Below, piece after piece: positions 1 through 8,777 of a DNA stretch of 64,000 nt; positions within the stretch are counted from its first letter, which is position 1, and each line of letters opens with the position of its first letter. The position numbers and the translations under genes are program-made. The DNA is taken from positions 124,001-188,000 of the forward strand of contig NZ_BONW01000008.1 in assembly GCF_016862915.1 (NCBI RefSeq), in the 5' to 3' direction. The notes under the pieces are model-generated. The model saw nothing but the letters and a program-made list of their open reading frames with translations. It made no database searches and was not told the DNA's origin. The stretch is from Plantactinospora endophytica. Its GTDB lineage: Bacteria; Actinomycetota; Actinomycetes; Mycobacteriales; Micromonosporaceae.

Positions 1-13
1 CGAACCGGCCCAT
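1..13 (-). CDS. Mce-family protein, 5' end only (partial)
   Basis: An ATG lies at 13-11 on the minus strand and overlaps the stop codon of the preceding mce gene in an ATGA arrangement. Only the first four codons (M-G-R-F) are inside the window. By the usual yrbEA-yrbEB-mceA-F order it should be the fourth Mce subunit (MceD position). This identity is inferred from operon position alone. Confidence 0.6.
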
Positions 14-996
14 CAGCGACCTCCCGTCGGCACGTACGGCTGGAGCAGCCCGCGAAGGTAGGAGTCGAACCACCGGCCGTTGCCGAGCACGTTGGTGAAC
101 GCGTCCAGGAACGGCCCCATCGTCTGCAACGTGCGTTCCAGGTCGTCCCGGTTGCGTTGCAGGGTGGCCACCACCCCGCGCAACTGCCGCAGTGTCGGCT
201 CCAGCGTGGCGCGGTTGTCGGCGACCAGCCCGGAGAGTTGGGCGGCCAGGTCACGGGTGCCGACCAGCAACTCGTGGATGGCGTCCCGCCGTCGGTGCAC
301 CTCGTCGAGCAGCGCGGTCCCGTCGGCGACCAGGGCGCGGAACTCCTCGTCCCGGTCGGCCAGTACGTCCGTCACACCCCGCGCCCGTTCCAGGAGTTGC
401 CGCAGCTCGGCGTCCCGGCTGGCGACCGTGCGGGACAGCCGGGAGAGCCCGTCCAGCGAGGAACGCACGCTTCCCGGGGTGTCGGCGAACGTCTCCGCGA
501 GGGTGCGGAACGCGGTCGCCAACTGCGCGGTGTCGATCTCGTCGAGCGTGCCGGCGAGCCCGGTGACCGCCTGCATCACGTCGAACGGCGACGCGGTGCG
601 GTCCAGCGGGATCTCCGCGTCCTCGGCCAGCCGACCCGGCCCGGCCGGCGCCAGCGCCAGGTACTTCTGGCCGAGCACCGTCTTGATCCGGATCGTCGCA
701 CCGGTCTCCCGGCCGAGCCGCAGGTCGCCGTCGTCGATCCGGAACCGCACCCGGACGTACGGGCCGGCGTCGCCCCGGGCCAGGTCGACCTCGGTCACCT
801 CGCCGACGCGTACCCCGGCGACCCGCACCTCGTTCCCCTCGGTCAGCCCGCTGGCGTCCCGGAACGCCGCCGCGTACGCCGGGTCGCCGATCGCGGACAG
901 GTCGTCGAGCCGGAACGCCGTCAGCAGTACCCCGGTCAGCAGCACCAGCCCGACCGCGCCGACGGCGACGAGATTCCGTTCCCGGAACGGCTTCAC
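13..996 (-). CDS. Mce-family lipid transfer protein (MceC position)
   Basis: A 327-residue protein with an N-terminal membrane anchor (about residues 10-30) followed by a MlaD/MCE domain with the motif NEVRVAGVRVGEV, then a long helical C-terminal half. Mce proteins form hexameric tunnels or tubes that carry lipids or sterols across the envelope to the YrbE/Mkl ABC transporter. It starts with GTG at 996, sharing a GTGA overlap with the upstream mce gene, and ends in an ATGA overlap with the next one, so translation is coupled along the operon. Third Mce subunit by order. The substrate cannot be told from sequence. Confidence 0.9.
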   Translation of the reverse strand: MKPFRERNLVAVGAVGLVLLTGVLLTAFRLDDLSAIGDPAYAAAFRDASGLTEGNEVRVAGVRVGEVTEVDLARGDAGPYVRVRFRIDDGDLRLGRETGATIRIKTVLGQKYLALAPAGPGRLAEDAEIPLDRTASPFDVMQAVTGLAGTLDEIDTAQLATAFRTLAETFADTPGSVRSSLDGLSRLSRTVASRDAELRQLLERARGVTDVLADRDEEFRALVADGTALLDEVHRRRDAIHELLVGTRDLAAQLSGLVADNRATLEPTLRQLRGVVATLQRNRDDLERTLQTMGPFLDAFTNVLGNGRWFDSYLRGLLQPYVPTGGR

Positions 997-2027
997 CGGG
1001 CACCTCCCGATCCGGCACAGCGGGCGGCCTGGGAACTGAACGTCGCCGGATTGACGCCCTGCCCGCCCAGCGCCAGCCGGCCGTCGAAGTCGCAGACGAA
1101 GAGGTTGAGCCAGGACCCGTGCGACGCGACCCGGGTCAGCGCCTCGTACCGGTCCGGCAGCCGGCCCAGGGTGCCGTCGATGACCGCCGCGTTTCGGTTC
1201 AACGTGCCGGCGAGTTCGCCGAGTTCGGTGACGTCGGCGGCGAGCGCCGGCCGGGCGTCGGTCAGCAGCGCGGCGGTGCTGCCGGTGAGCTTGCCGAGGT
1301 TGACCAGTGCCGCCCCGATCGCCTCGCGGTCGCCGGCCAGCCCGGTGACGAACTGCTGCAACGAGCGGATCGTCTGGTCGAGTTCGGCGTCCCGGGAGTC
1401 GAGGGTGGCCAGTACCGAGTTGAGGTTGGTCACCACCCGGCCGATCACCGCGTCCCGGTCGGCCAGGGTGTTAGTCAGCGAGGCGGTGTGCGCCAGCAGG
1501 CTGGAGACCGTACCGCCCTCGCCCTGGAGCACCTGGATGATCTCGTACGCCAGCTTGTTGACGTCCTCCGGCGTCAGTGCGGTGAACAGTGGCCGGAACC
1601 CGTTGAAGAGTGTGGTCAGGTCGAGGGCCGGGGTGGTCTGGCTCAGCGGGATCAGCCCGCCGGGCCGGAGTGGCGGTCCACCGCCGGGGCCTTCGGCGAG
1701 CGCCACGTACCGCTGGCCGATCAGGTTGCGGTAGCGGATCTTCGCCCGCACCGTGCCGCTCAGCGGCACCTCCTCGGTCAGCGTCAGGGTCACCTCGGCG
1801 ACGGTGTTCTCGACCACCCGGATCTCGTCGACCTGCCCCACCCGCACTCCGGCGATCCGCACGTCGTCGCCGGGCAGCAGGCCGGTGACGTCGGTGAACC
1901 GGGCCCGGTAACTCGTGCCGCCGAACTCCAACGACCCGAGCGCCTGGCCGAGCACCCCGGTGAGCAGCACCGTCAGCACCGCGAACGCGACCAGCTTGAC
2001 CAGCGGTCCGACCGGTATCCGGCTCAT
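993..2027 (-). CDS. Mce-family lipid transfer protein (MceB position)
   Basis: A 344-residue Mce protein. The N-terminus (MSRIPVGPLVKLVAFAVL) gives a single membrane anchor, followed by an MCE domain with DDVRIAGVRVGQVDEIRV, and a helical C-terminal region with many D-x-x-L heptads typical of the Mce tube segment. A longer open frame exists upstream, but the ATG at 2027 overlaps the previous stop (ATGA) and directly precedes the anchor, so it is the chosen start. Second Mce subunit of the operon. Confidence 0.9.
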   Translation of the reverse strand: MSRIPVGPLVKLVAFAVLTVLLTGVLGQALGSLEFGGTSYRARFTDVTGLLPGDDVRIAGVRVGQVDEIRVVENTVAEVTLTLTEEVPLSGTVRAKIRYRNLIGQRYVALAEGPGGGPPLRPGGLIPLSQTTPALDLTTLFNGFRPLFTALTPEDVNKLAYEIIQVLQGEGGTVSSLLAHTASLTNTLADRDAVIGRVVTNLNSVLATLDSRDAELDQTIRSLQQFVTGLAGDREAIGAALVNLGKLTGSTAALLTDARPALAADVTELGELAGTLNRNAAVIDGTLGRLPDRYEALTRVASHGSWLNLFVCDFDGRLALGGQGVNPATFSSQAARCAGSGGAR

Positions 2028-3349
2028 CGGACGTTCACCACCGCGCCGCGCAGCAGCGGCCCCCAGAGCAGTACGGCGATGTCGGGTACCTGCACCGGGA
2101 GGGTGTCGGTGGCGGCGCCGATGATCGGCTTGAGCAGGTCCTTCTCGTCCGTCGTGCCGGCGGAGCCCATCGAAGGTGGACTGTCGGCGGCCGGCGTACC
2201 CGTGCTGGTGCCGGTCGGTGGCTTGCCGACCGGGAGCTTGACCGGGCCGGGTCGGGAGCCGCCGTGGTCGTAGCCGTCCTCGATCCGCACCTCCGGAGCC
2301 GGCGGTGTCGGGTTCGGCAACTCCCGGCACTGCGGCCCGGTCGAGGCGCCGTACACCGGGTCGTCCCGGCCGGGCTGGTACGCCCCGTTGTCCCGGGTGA
2401 TCTCCAGGGTCACGTGCATCCGGCCGTTCCGGAACACCTCCTCGGCCAGCGGCTGCGCCCCCACCAGCCCGCGCATCAGGCACGGATACTCCGGCGCGTA
2501 CGCGGCCAGCAGTTCGAGTACCGGCCGGCCCAGCTCGCCGAGCCGGATCACCTGCTCGCCGTGCCGGTCCAGGAACAGCCGCGTCACGTCGGCGGCGTCG
2601 GTCGTCTCGGCCAGGAACGCGGCGAGCTGGGTCCGCTGGTCGGCGACGGTCCGCGCGGTCGGGGTGACGTCCCGGAGGATGGCCAGCAGGTCGGGCAGGG
2701 CCGCGTCGTAGGAGTCCAGCACGGCGGCGAGCCGGCGGACGTCCTCGGTGAGCGTCGGCAGCTCGCGGTTGAGTTCGGTCAGGTAGCCGTCGAGCGTCTC
2801 CAGGGTCTGCCCGAGCTGCTCGCCGCGCCCGTCGAGCGCGGTGGCCAGCGCGGCGAGCGTGCTGGCCAGTTTGTCCGGCCGGATCCGCTGGAGCAGCGGC
2901 AGCGCCTCGTCGAGTACCCGTTCCAGCTCCACGCCGTTGCGGCTGCGGTCCTGGTCGATCGTGGCGCCGGCCCGCAGCGGCCCGGCGGTGGAGCCGGCCG
3001 GGGCGACCAGGGCCACGTACCGCTCGCCGAAGAGGGTCTTCGGCAGCAGCCGGGCGGCGACGTCGGCCGGAACGTGTCCGATCCGGTCCGGGTCGAGCGC
3101 CAGCCGCAGCCGGGCCCGCGACCCGTCGCTGCCGACCTCGCGTACCTCGCCGACCGGCACCCCGCGCAGCTTCACCTCCGCACCGGGGCTTAGCTGCATC
3201 CCGGTCTGCGCCGTGTAGAGGGTCACCCAGGCAACCGGGGTGAAAGCCTTGCGGTATTGCAGGACGGCCAGCGTCAGCGCGGCGACGAGCACCACGACGA
3301 AGACGATGCCGAGGAAACGCCGGCCCACTGCCGACCCGCGCGTGTTCAT
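2024..3349 (-). CDS. Mce-family lipid transfer protein (MceA position)
   Basis: A 441-residue protein with an N-terminal anchor (about residues 10-30, FLGIVFVVVLVAALTLAVL), an MCE domain (GAEVKLRGVPVGEVREV), a helical coil region and a Pro/Ser/Thr-rich C-terminal tail. The ATG at 3349 was chosen because a GGGGTGA ribosome-binding stretch sits just upstream and only 4 bases separate it from the permease gene. The longer in-frame extension would reach into the permease. First Mce subunit after the permeases, matching MceA in mycobacterial and streptomycete mce operons. Confidence 0.9.
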   Translation of the reverse strand: MNTRGSAVGRRFLGIVFVVVLVAALTLAVLQYRKAFTPVAWVTLYTAQTGMQLSPGAEVKLRGVPVGEVREVGSDGSRARLRLALDPDRIGHVPADVAARLLPKTLFGERYVALVAPAGSTAGPLRAGATIDQDRSRNGVELERVLDEALPLLQRIRPDKLASTLAALATALDGRGEQLGQTLETLDGYLTELNRELPTLTEDVRRLAAVLDSYDAALPDLLAILRDVTPTARTVADQRTQLAAFLAETTDAADVTRLFLDRHGEQVIRLGELGRPVLELLAAYAPEYPCLMRGLVGAQPLAEEVFRNGRMHVTLEITRDNGAYQPGRDDPVYGASTGPQCRELPNPTPPAPEVRIEDGYDHGGSRPGPVKLPVGKPPTGTSTGTPAADSPPSMGSAGTTDEKDLLKPIIGAATDTLPVQVPDIAVLLWGPLLRGAVVNVR

Positions 3350-3353
3350 GCGT

Positions 3354-4151
3354 TCACCCCGCGATCCGGACGGTCGTGGTCGCGCCCCAGATGGCCAGCG
3401 ACAGGAAGAAGTCGACAATGTTGATCGCCACGATCGCGGTACGCACCGCCCGGCCGACCGCCACTCCGACGCCGGCCGGCCCGCCGCTGGCGTGGTAGCC
3501 GTAGTGGCAGTGCACCAACACCACGATCACGCTGAACACCAGCACCTTGCCGAACGACCAGAGCACGTCCACCGGGGGCAGGAAGAGGTGGAAGTAGTAG
3601 TCGTAGGTGCCCGCCGACTGTCCGAAGTAGAAGACCGCGATGGCCCGGGTGGCGAGATAGCTGGAGAGCAGGCCGATCACGTAGAGCGGGATCACCGCCA
3701 CGAAGCCGGCGATCATCCGGGTGGTGACCAGGAACGGCAGCGACGGTACGCCCATCACCTCCAGGGCGTCGACCTCCTCGGAGATCCGCATCGCGCCGAG
3801 CTGGGCGGTGAAGCCGGAACCAACGGTCGCCGACAGCGCCAGCCCGGCGACCAGCGGGGCGATCTCGCGGGTGTTGAAGTAGGCCGAGATGAAGCCGGTG
3901 AAGGCGCTGCTGCCGAGCTGGTCGAGCGCCTGGTAGCCCTGTAGCCCGACCTCGGTGCCGGTGAAGAAGGTCAGGAAGCAGATCACCCCGACCGTACCGC
4001 CGGCCACCGCCAGCGCGCCCCGACCGAAGCTGATCTCGGCGAGCAGGCGTACCACCTCGCGGCGGTAACGGCGCAGCGCCCGTGGGGTCCAGGCGAACGC
4101 CCGCAGGTAGAAGGCGAGTTGCCCGCCGAGGTTGTCCAGGGTACGCAGCAT
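3354..4151 (-). CDS. YrbE/MlaE-family ABC transporter permease B
   Basis: A 265-residue integral membrane protein of the MlaE family. The conserved segment GSGFTAQLGAMRISEEVDALEVMG is the family's cytoplasmic coupling motif that contacts the ATPase. Several hydrophobic helices follow (FVAVIPLYVIGLLSSYLA and others). It pairs with the adjacent permease A to form the inner-membrane core of the Mce lipid transporter. It lies 7 bases after permease A and 4 bases before the first mce gene. Confidence 0.92.
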   Translation of the reverse strand: MLRTLDNLGGQLAFYLRAFAWTPRALRRYRREVVRLLAEISFGRGALAVAGGTVGVICFLTFFTGTEVGLQGYQALDQLGSSAFTGFISAYFNTREIAPLVAGLALSATVGSGFTAQLGAMRISEEVDALEVMGVPSLPFLVTTRMIAGFVAVIPLYVIGLLSSYLATRAIAVFYFGQSAGTYDYYFHLFLPPVDVLWSFGKVLVFSVIVVLVHCHYGYHASGGPAGVGVAVGRAVRTAIVAINIVDFFLSLAIWGATTTVRIAG

Positions 4152-4158
4152 CGGCAGC

Positions 4159-5052
4159 TCACATCCCCCGCTGCGGCACGAGCTGGAAGTAGACAGCGGT
4201 GATCACGAAGTTCAGGGCGAAGAGCAGCATGAAGGTGAGTACGACGCTCTGGTTGACCGCATCGCCGACCCCCTTCGGCCCGCCCTTCGCCGTCATCCCG
4301 TGGTACGACGCGACCAGCGCCGCCACCGCACCGAACAGCACCGCCTTCACCTCGCCGACGGCCAGGTCGGAGAGCTGCCCCAGCGCCTGGAAACTGGCCA
4401 GGTACGCCCCCGGCGTGCCGCCCTGCATCACCACGTTGAAGAAATAGCCGCCGGCCACCCCGACGACGCTGACCAGCCCGTTGAGCAGCGCCGCGACCAG
4501 TGCGGCGGCGACGATCCGGGGCGCCACCAGCCGGTGTACCGGGTCGATGCCGAGCACCTCCATCGCGTCCAGTTCCTCGCGGATCTTCCGGGCGCCGAGG
4601 TCGGCACAGATCGCCGAGCCACCCGCACCCGCGATGATCAGCGCGGTGACGATCGGGCTCGCCTCGCGTACCACGGCCAGCACGGAGGTGGCCCCGGTGA
4701 ACGACTGGGCGCCGAGCTGACGTACCAGGGAACCGAGCTGTAGCGCGATCACCGCGCCGAACGGGATCGCCACCAGCGCGGCCGGCAGGATCGACACCGA
4801 GCTGATGAACCATGCCTGCTGCACGAACTCCCGCACCTGGAACGGGCGCCGGACCAGGCCGCGCAGCGCGTCGAGGCAGAAGGCGAAGAAGTGGCCGAAG
4901 CCGCGCAGCCCGCTCGTCAACCGGGTCGGACCGCCCCCTCCGGTGCCGGCGGCGAGCTTGCCGGTGCCGCTGCCGGGTCCACTGCTGGTGCTGGTGCTGG
5001 TGCTGGTGCTGGTGTTGGAGGCGGATCGGCCGGTGCCGGTCGGCGGGCTCAT
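4159..5052 (-). CDS. YrbE/MlaE-family ABC transporter permease A
   Basis: A 297-residue MlaE-family permease with the coupling motif GSAICADLGARKIREELDAMEVLG and several membrane helices. The start overlaps the ATPase stop in an ATGA junction (5052-5049). The N-terminal 40 residues are unusual: a (Ser-Thr)n run encoded by about six copies of the hexamer CTGGTG on the plus strand (about 4984-5016), followed by a Gly/Ala-rich linker. Function as half of the Mce transporter core is secure from motif and context. The role of the repeat is unknown. Confidence 0.92.
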   Translation of the reverse strand: MSPPTGTGRSASNTSTSTSTSTSSGPGSGTGKLAAGTGGGGPTRLTSGLRGFGHFFAFCLDALRGLVRRPFQVREFVQQAWFISSVSILPAALVAIPFGAVIALQLGSLVRQLGAQSFTGATSVLAVVREASPIVTALIIAGAGGSAICADLGARKIREELDAMEVLGIDPVHRLVAPRIVAAALVAALLNGLVSVVGVAGGYFFNVVMQGGTPGAYLASFQALGQLSDLAVGEVKAVLFGAVAALVASYHGMTAKGGPKGVGDAVNQSVVLTFMLLFALNFVITAVYFQLVPQRGM

Positions 5053-6023
5053 CGCAGCGCCTCGGTCGGCTGCCAGACGCTACCTCGCACACCCTGGAAC
5101 GAGCCGGCCGGCGGTACGACGTCGTGCTCCTCGCACCACCGGCCCGGCGACTGCTCCGCCCGGCGCGGGCGCCCGTCCGAGGGGGCGAGCTGGAGCGGGA
5201 TCGGCGGCAGCGGCGGAAGTTCCACCCCCGCCTCGGCCTCGGCCCGCAACTCGTCGGAGTCCTTCTCCTCGGCCATCCCGATCGGGCCGATCCGCTGCGC
5301 GTTGAGGAACTGCCGGACCACCGGCTCGGTACTGGAGAGCAGCATCTCGCGCGGCCCGAACATCGCCAGGTGGCCGTGGTAGATCAGCCCGATGTTGTCC
5401 GGCACCGTACGGGCGGTGTTGATGTCGTGCGTGACGATCAGGAACGTCGCCCCGGTCTGCTGGTTGAGGTCGATGATGAGCTGGTTGAGATAGGCGGTGC
5501 GGACCGGGTCGAGCCCGGAGTCCGGCTCGTCGAAGAGGATGATCTGCGGATCCAGCACCAGCGCCCGGGCCAGCCCGGCCCGCTTGCGCATGCCACCGGA
5601 GATCTCGCCCGGCAGCTTCCGTTCCGCGCCGAGCAGCCCGACCATCTCCAGCTTCTCGTGCACCACCGCCCGGATCTCGGACTCCGACCTGCGGGTGTGC
5701 TCGCGCAGTGGAAAGGCGACGTTGTCGTAGATGGTCATCGAGCCGAACAGCGCGCCGTCCTGGAACAGCACGCCGAAGAGCTTGCGTACCTCGTAGAGGG
5801 CGCGCTCGGAGAGCCGGGCCAGGTCCCGGCCCTCGATCCAGATCGCTCCCCGGTCCGGCTTCAGCAGCCCGACCAGCGTCTTGAGGAAGACCGACTTGCC
5901 GGTGCCGGAGGGGCCGAGCAGCACCGAGATCTCGCCCGCCGGCAGGGTCAGACTGACGTCGGACCAGACCGGTTGGCCGCCGAAGGACTTGGTCAGCCCC
6001 TCGACGCGTACCTCGACGCCCAT
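5049..6023 (-). CDS. mkl: Mkl/MlaF-like ABC transporter ATP-binding protein
   Basis: A 324-residue ABC ATPase with Walker A GPSGTGKS, signature SGGMRKRAGLARAL, Walker B ILFDEPDSGLDP and an H-loop THD. These match the Mce/MlaF ATPase family that energises lipid transport through the YrbE permeases. It is first in the operon and ends in an ATGA overlap with permease A. A C-terminal extension of about 60 residues follows the ATPase fold. The ATG at 6023 (MGVEVRVEGLTKSFGG) is preferred over in-frame upstream starts because family homology begins there. Confidence 0.9.
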   Translation of the reverse strand: MGVEVRVEGLTKSFGGQPVWSDVSLTLPAGEISVLLGPSGTGKSVFLKTLVGLLKPDRGAIWIEGRDLARLSERALYEVRKLFGVLFQDGALFGSMTIYDNVAFPLREHTRRSESEIRAVVHEKLEMVGLLGAERKLPGEISGGMRKRAGLARALVLDPQIILFDEPDSGLDPVRTAYLNQLIIDLNQQTGATFLIVTHDINTARTVPDNIGLIYHGHLAMFGPREMLLSSTEPVVRQFLNAQRIGPIGMAEEKDSDELRAEAEAGVELPPLPPIPLQLAPSDGRPRRAEQSPGRWCEEHDVVPPAGSFQGVRGSVWQPTEALR

Positions 6024-6320
6024 CCGTACACCCGCCCGCCGCAGATCCCCGGTGGACCGTCCGCCCACCGCCGTCTCTGGTGGACATCGCGCGGAGCGCG
6101 CCGCGCGTAACAGCGGTCGCAGGTAATTCTTCGATCACTTTCCGTGGGTACGTCGTCGAGTTGTCGATCCGGAACGGAATTGTCGAGCCGGAACGTCGGA
6201 GAACCGCCCCCCGCCGGTGGTGCGATCAGGTGCCTCCCGATACGGTGCGGTTAACCCGCCGGTAACTCCAGGGGCGGTGCCGGACGAAGGTGTGGCCCCG
6301 ACGAAGGTGCGACCCCATAG
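6024..6320. other. Divergent intergenic region, mce operon / sigma factor
   Basis: This 297-base stretch separates the mce operon (minus) from the sigma-factor gene (plus), so promoters for both should lie here. It contains a 17-bp direct tandem duplication at 6283-6299 and 6300-6316 (gacgaaggtg core) just before the sigma-factor start. I could not assign promoter boxes with confidence and see no gene. Confidence 0.5.
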
Positions 6321-6899
6321 ATGACCGCAGCAGCCGAGACCGACCTGGTCGCCCGCGCGGTCCGACGCGACCCCGAGGCGACGGCGGCACTGCTCACCGA
6401 GGTACGCCCCGGGCTGGTCCGGTACTGTCGGGCCCGGCTCGGCCGGATCGGCGGCGCGTACGCCACCGCCGACGACGTCGCCCAGGAGGTCTGCCTGGCG
6501 GTGCTCCGGGCACTGCCCCGGTACCGGGACCAGGGCCGACCCTTCTCGGCCTTCCTCTACGGCATCGCCGCGCACAAGGTCGCCGACGCGCAGCGGGCCG
6601 CCATCCGGGACTCGGCCGTCACCACCGACGGCCCGCCGCCGGACGGGCCGGACGCCGAGCCCGGTCCCGAGCAGCGGGCCGTCGCCACCGACCTGGCCCG
6701 GCGACTCTCCGCGCTGCTGGCCCGGCTCCCCGAGGTGCATCGGGAGATCGTGCTGCTCCGGGTGGCGGTCGGCCTCACCGCCGACGAGGTCGGTGTCATC
6801 GTCGGAATGTCGGCCGCCGCCGTCCGGGTCACCCAGTCCCGGGCGCTCGCCCGGCTCCGGGTACTCGCCGGCACCGCCCTGGACGAGGTCGCCGCATGA
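6321..6899 (+). CDS. RNA polymerase sigma factor, SigD/ShbA-like ECF
   Basis: A 192-residue sigma-70-family protein. Region 2 includes DDVAQEVCLAVLRALPRY and a core-binding helix, then a short linker, and region 4 (about residues 130-185) contains LPEVHREIVLLRVAVGLTADEVG followed by a DNA-binding helix (SAAAVRVTQSRALARLR). The composition and the linked anti-sigma gene match mycobacterial SigD and streptomycete ShbA, which direct transcription of housekeeping or stationary-phase genes. The gene ends in an ATGA overlap with the anti-sigma gene, so the two are co-translated. No strong ribosome-binding site precedes the ATG. Confidence 0.88.
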   Translation: MTAAAETDLVARAVRRDPEATAALLTEVRPGLVRYCRARLGRIGGAYATADDVAQEVCLAVLRALPRYRDQGRPFSAFLYGIAAHKVADAQRAAIRDSAVTTDGPPPDGPDAEPGPEQRAVATDLARRLSALLARLPEVHREIVLLRVAVGLTADEVGVIVGMSAAAVRVTQSRALARLRVLAGTALDEVAA

Positions 6900-8125
6900 G
6901 TACGCTGCGAAGCGGAGCGAACCAGGACGACGGTACGCACGCGCACGGCGCCGCCGCGCCGGGACGGGACGGACAGGTGACCGGCCGGGACGGAATGCCG
7001 GGGTGGACCGCCGACCCCGATCCGGCTGTCGACCCCGATCCGGCAGTTGGCTCCGATCCCGTTCTCGGCTCCCAACAGGTTCTCGAACCCGGTCCGGCTG
7101 TCGACGTCGGTCCTGACGTGGTCGTCTCGGATGACCTGTTGCTCGACGCCTGGGGACGGCCGGTTCTCGACCCCGGTCCGGCTGTCGAGGTCGATCCTGA
7201 CGTGGTCGTCTCGGATGACCTGTTGCTCGACGCCTGGGGACGGGGTGAGCCGACCCCCGGGACCGATCCGTTGGCCGGGCTGTTCGGCGCCTGGCGGGCG
7301 GAACTCGACGCCGACCTGCCCGAGTTCGACACCATCCCGGCCGTCCGTTCCGGAGTGCCCGACGCCCGGCCTCGCCCCGCAGCGACCGCGAGCCGGCCGC
7401 CGTCGCCGCCCGGTGCCCGTCCGCCGGTCGCCGCACGCCGTAACCCGCCGGTTGTCCGCCGTAGCTCGGAGGCCGTCGCACGCCGTGGCCCGGCGCGACC
7501 GGGCGCGACCCGTCCTCCGGTACGGGCCGGGCGGCTGGTGCGTCGGCTGGTCCTGTCCAGCGTGGTCGGCATCGTCGTGACCGCCCTGCTCGGGCTCGGC
7601 GTCAACCACGCCGGGCCGACCAGCCCGCTGTGGCCGGTCGCGGCGGCGGTCTACCCGGACCGGTCGGCGGTCCGCGCCGTCGAGCACACCATCCTGCTGG
7701 CCCGGGAGGCGGCGGCAGCCCGCCGGTACGCCCAGGCGCGTGAGGAACTGGCCCGGGCCACCGTGCAGGTGACCGAGATCCGTGACCCGGAGATGGCCGG
7801 GCGGCTGCGTGCCGAGATCGAGCGGATCCGACTCGGGCTGCCCGACGCCGCCACCTCGCCGGAAACGCCGGCCGGTGAACCGTCCACTCCGGACGGCCCC
7901 GGACCGGCGGCGACACCCGCTCCGGCCCGTACGCCGGTTCCGGCCCGTACTCCGGCCGAAGTCCCGCCGCCGACGGTGCGGTCCGGTCCGGTGCAGCCCC
8001 CGCCGGCCAGCCCGTCCGATCGGCAGGTGCTGCCGCTGCCGGTACCCGTGTTGCCGTCGCTGTTGCCGTCCGGCCTGCCGCTGCTGCCCAGCGGTGGCTG
8101 TGTGCTGCTCTGCCCGACCGACTGA
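6896..8125 (+). CDS. RsdA-like anti-sigma factor, membrane anchored
   Basis: A 409-residue protein whose ATG overlaps the sigma-factor stop. The segment LLLDAWGRGEP...DPLAGLFGAWRAELDAD resembles the sigma-D-binding motif of RsdA. A single membrane helix follows at about residues 217-240 (LVLSSVVGIVVTALLGLGV), then an extracytoplasmic helical region and a Pro/Thr-rich tail. Oddly, the DDLLLDAWGR motif is present twice through an 84-bp tandem duplication (residues 62-89 and 90-117), and the preceding region is rich in Asp-Pro repeats. The expected role is to hold the upstream sigma factor at the membrane until proteolysis releases it. That role is inferred from the family. Confidence 0.8.
   Translation: MSTLRSGANQDDGTHAHGAAAPGRDGQVTGRDGMPGWTADPDPAVDPDPAVGSDPVLGSQQVLEPGPAVDVGPDVVVSDDLLLDAWGRPVLDPGPAVEVDPDVVVSDDLLLDAWGRGEPTPGTDPLAGLFGAWRAELDADLPEFDTIPAVRSGVPDARPRPAATASRPPSPPGARPPVAARRNPPVVRRSSEAVARRGPARPGATRPPVRAGRLVRRLVLSSVVGIVVTALLGLGVNHAGPTSPLWPVAAAVYPDRSAVRAVEHTILLAREAAAARRYAQAREELARATVQVTEIRDPEMAGRLRAEIERIRLGLPDAATSPETPAGEPSTPDGPGPAATPAPARTPVPARTPAEVPPPTVRSGPVQPPPASPSDRQVLPLPVPVLPSLLPSGLPLLPSGGCVLLCPTD
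7079..7246 (+). repeat. 84-bp in-frame tandem duplication inside the anti-sigma gene
   Basis: Units 7079-7162 and 7163-7246 differ at only three of the first 81 bases. Each encodes 28 residues ending in DVVVSDDLLLDAWGR. The duplication keeps the frame and doubles the putative sigma-binding motif. Confidence 0.95.
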
Positions 8126-8278
8126 CGCCGTCGCCCGGCACGGGACCGGCTACCCGGGACGGACGGATCGACTCCCGGCATCCACCGGCAGCGCGGTGGC
8201 CGCAGTGTTACGCGGGTAGGCTGACGTACAGCGGCGGAGTCGCCCCGCACTTCCGACGATGCCCACGGGAGGATGGCG

Positions 8279-8713
8279 ATGGACCAGGCAACCTCGGTAC
8301 GCTCACCCGCCCCGCCGGGCACCCGTTGGCTGCTCGCCGCTCTGCTGCTCACCGCGTTGGTCAGTGTTCTGCTGCTGTTCCTGCCGGTGGTGCTCGGGTC
8401 CCGGAGCAGCACCGTCGGCGACCCGGACGGCGGCGGTCAACTGACCGGTTCCGCCGAGGTGCGACAGAGCCTCCTGGAGGTCGGCGGGTGGGGTGTGGCG
8501 GTCCTGCTGCTGGTTCCGGTGCTGCTCTGCGCGGTGCCGCTGCTGGCCCCCGGGTCCGTACGGCCACCGCTGACGGTCGCCGTCACGGTGCTGCTCGGGA
8601 TGGGTGTCCTGGTGAGCCTCGCGTCGATCGGGCTCTGCTACCTGCCGAGCCTGGCGTTGCTGGTGGCCGCCGCCGTGCGGCTGTCCCGCCGGCCCACCAC
8701 GCCGACCACCTGA
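8279..8713 (+). CDS. Small multi-pass membrane protein of unknown function
   Basis: A 144-residue protein with about three to four hydrophobic helices (LLAALLLTALVSVLLLFLPVV, VAVLLLVPVLLCAVPLL, and LTVAVTVLLGMGVLVSLASI running into LALLVAAAVRL). An in-frame ATG also occurs at 8273, but the GGGAGG at 8267-8272 abuts that codon and lies 6 bases before the ATG at 8279, which decides the start. No catalytic motif is visible. It stands alone, 165 bases after the anti-sigma gene and convergent with the lectin gene. Confidence 0.75.
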   Translation: MDQATSVRSPAPPGTRWLLAALLLTALVSVLLLFLPVVLGSRSSTVGDPDGGGQLTGSAEVRQSLLEVGGWGVAVLLLVPVLLCAVPLLAPGSVRPPLTVAVTVLLGMGVLVSLASIGLCYLPSLALLVAAAVRLSRRPTTPTT

Positions 8714-8731
8714 CCGGCCCACGACGTCGAA

Positions 8732-8765
8732 CCACCCGACCGGGCCGTGTTCGGCGGGTGGGCCG
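8732..8765. terminator. Possible hairpin between convergent genes
   Basis: A 7-bp inverted repeat (CCACCCG 8732-8738, CGGGTGG 8755-8761) sits inside a wider 8-bp pair (CGGCCCAC 8715-8722, GTGGGCCG 8758-8765). It lies between two convergent stop codons. There is no T-run, as is usual in actinobacteria. Confidence 0.4.
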
Positions 8766-8777
8766 CCGCGAGGAGCG

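Noticed and set aside
157-1734. A 525-codon plus-strand frame over the mce genes
   Set aside because: Shadow of the minus-strand Mce genes. The predicted product has no recognisable motif and no ribosome-binding site.
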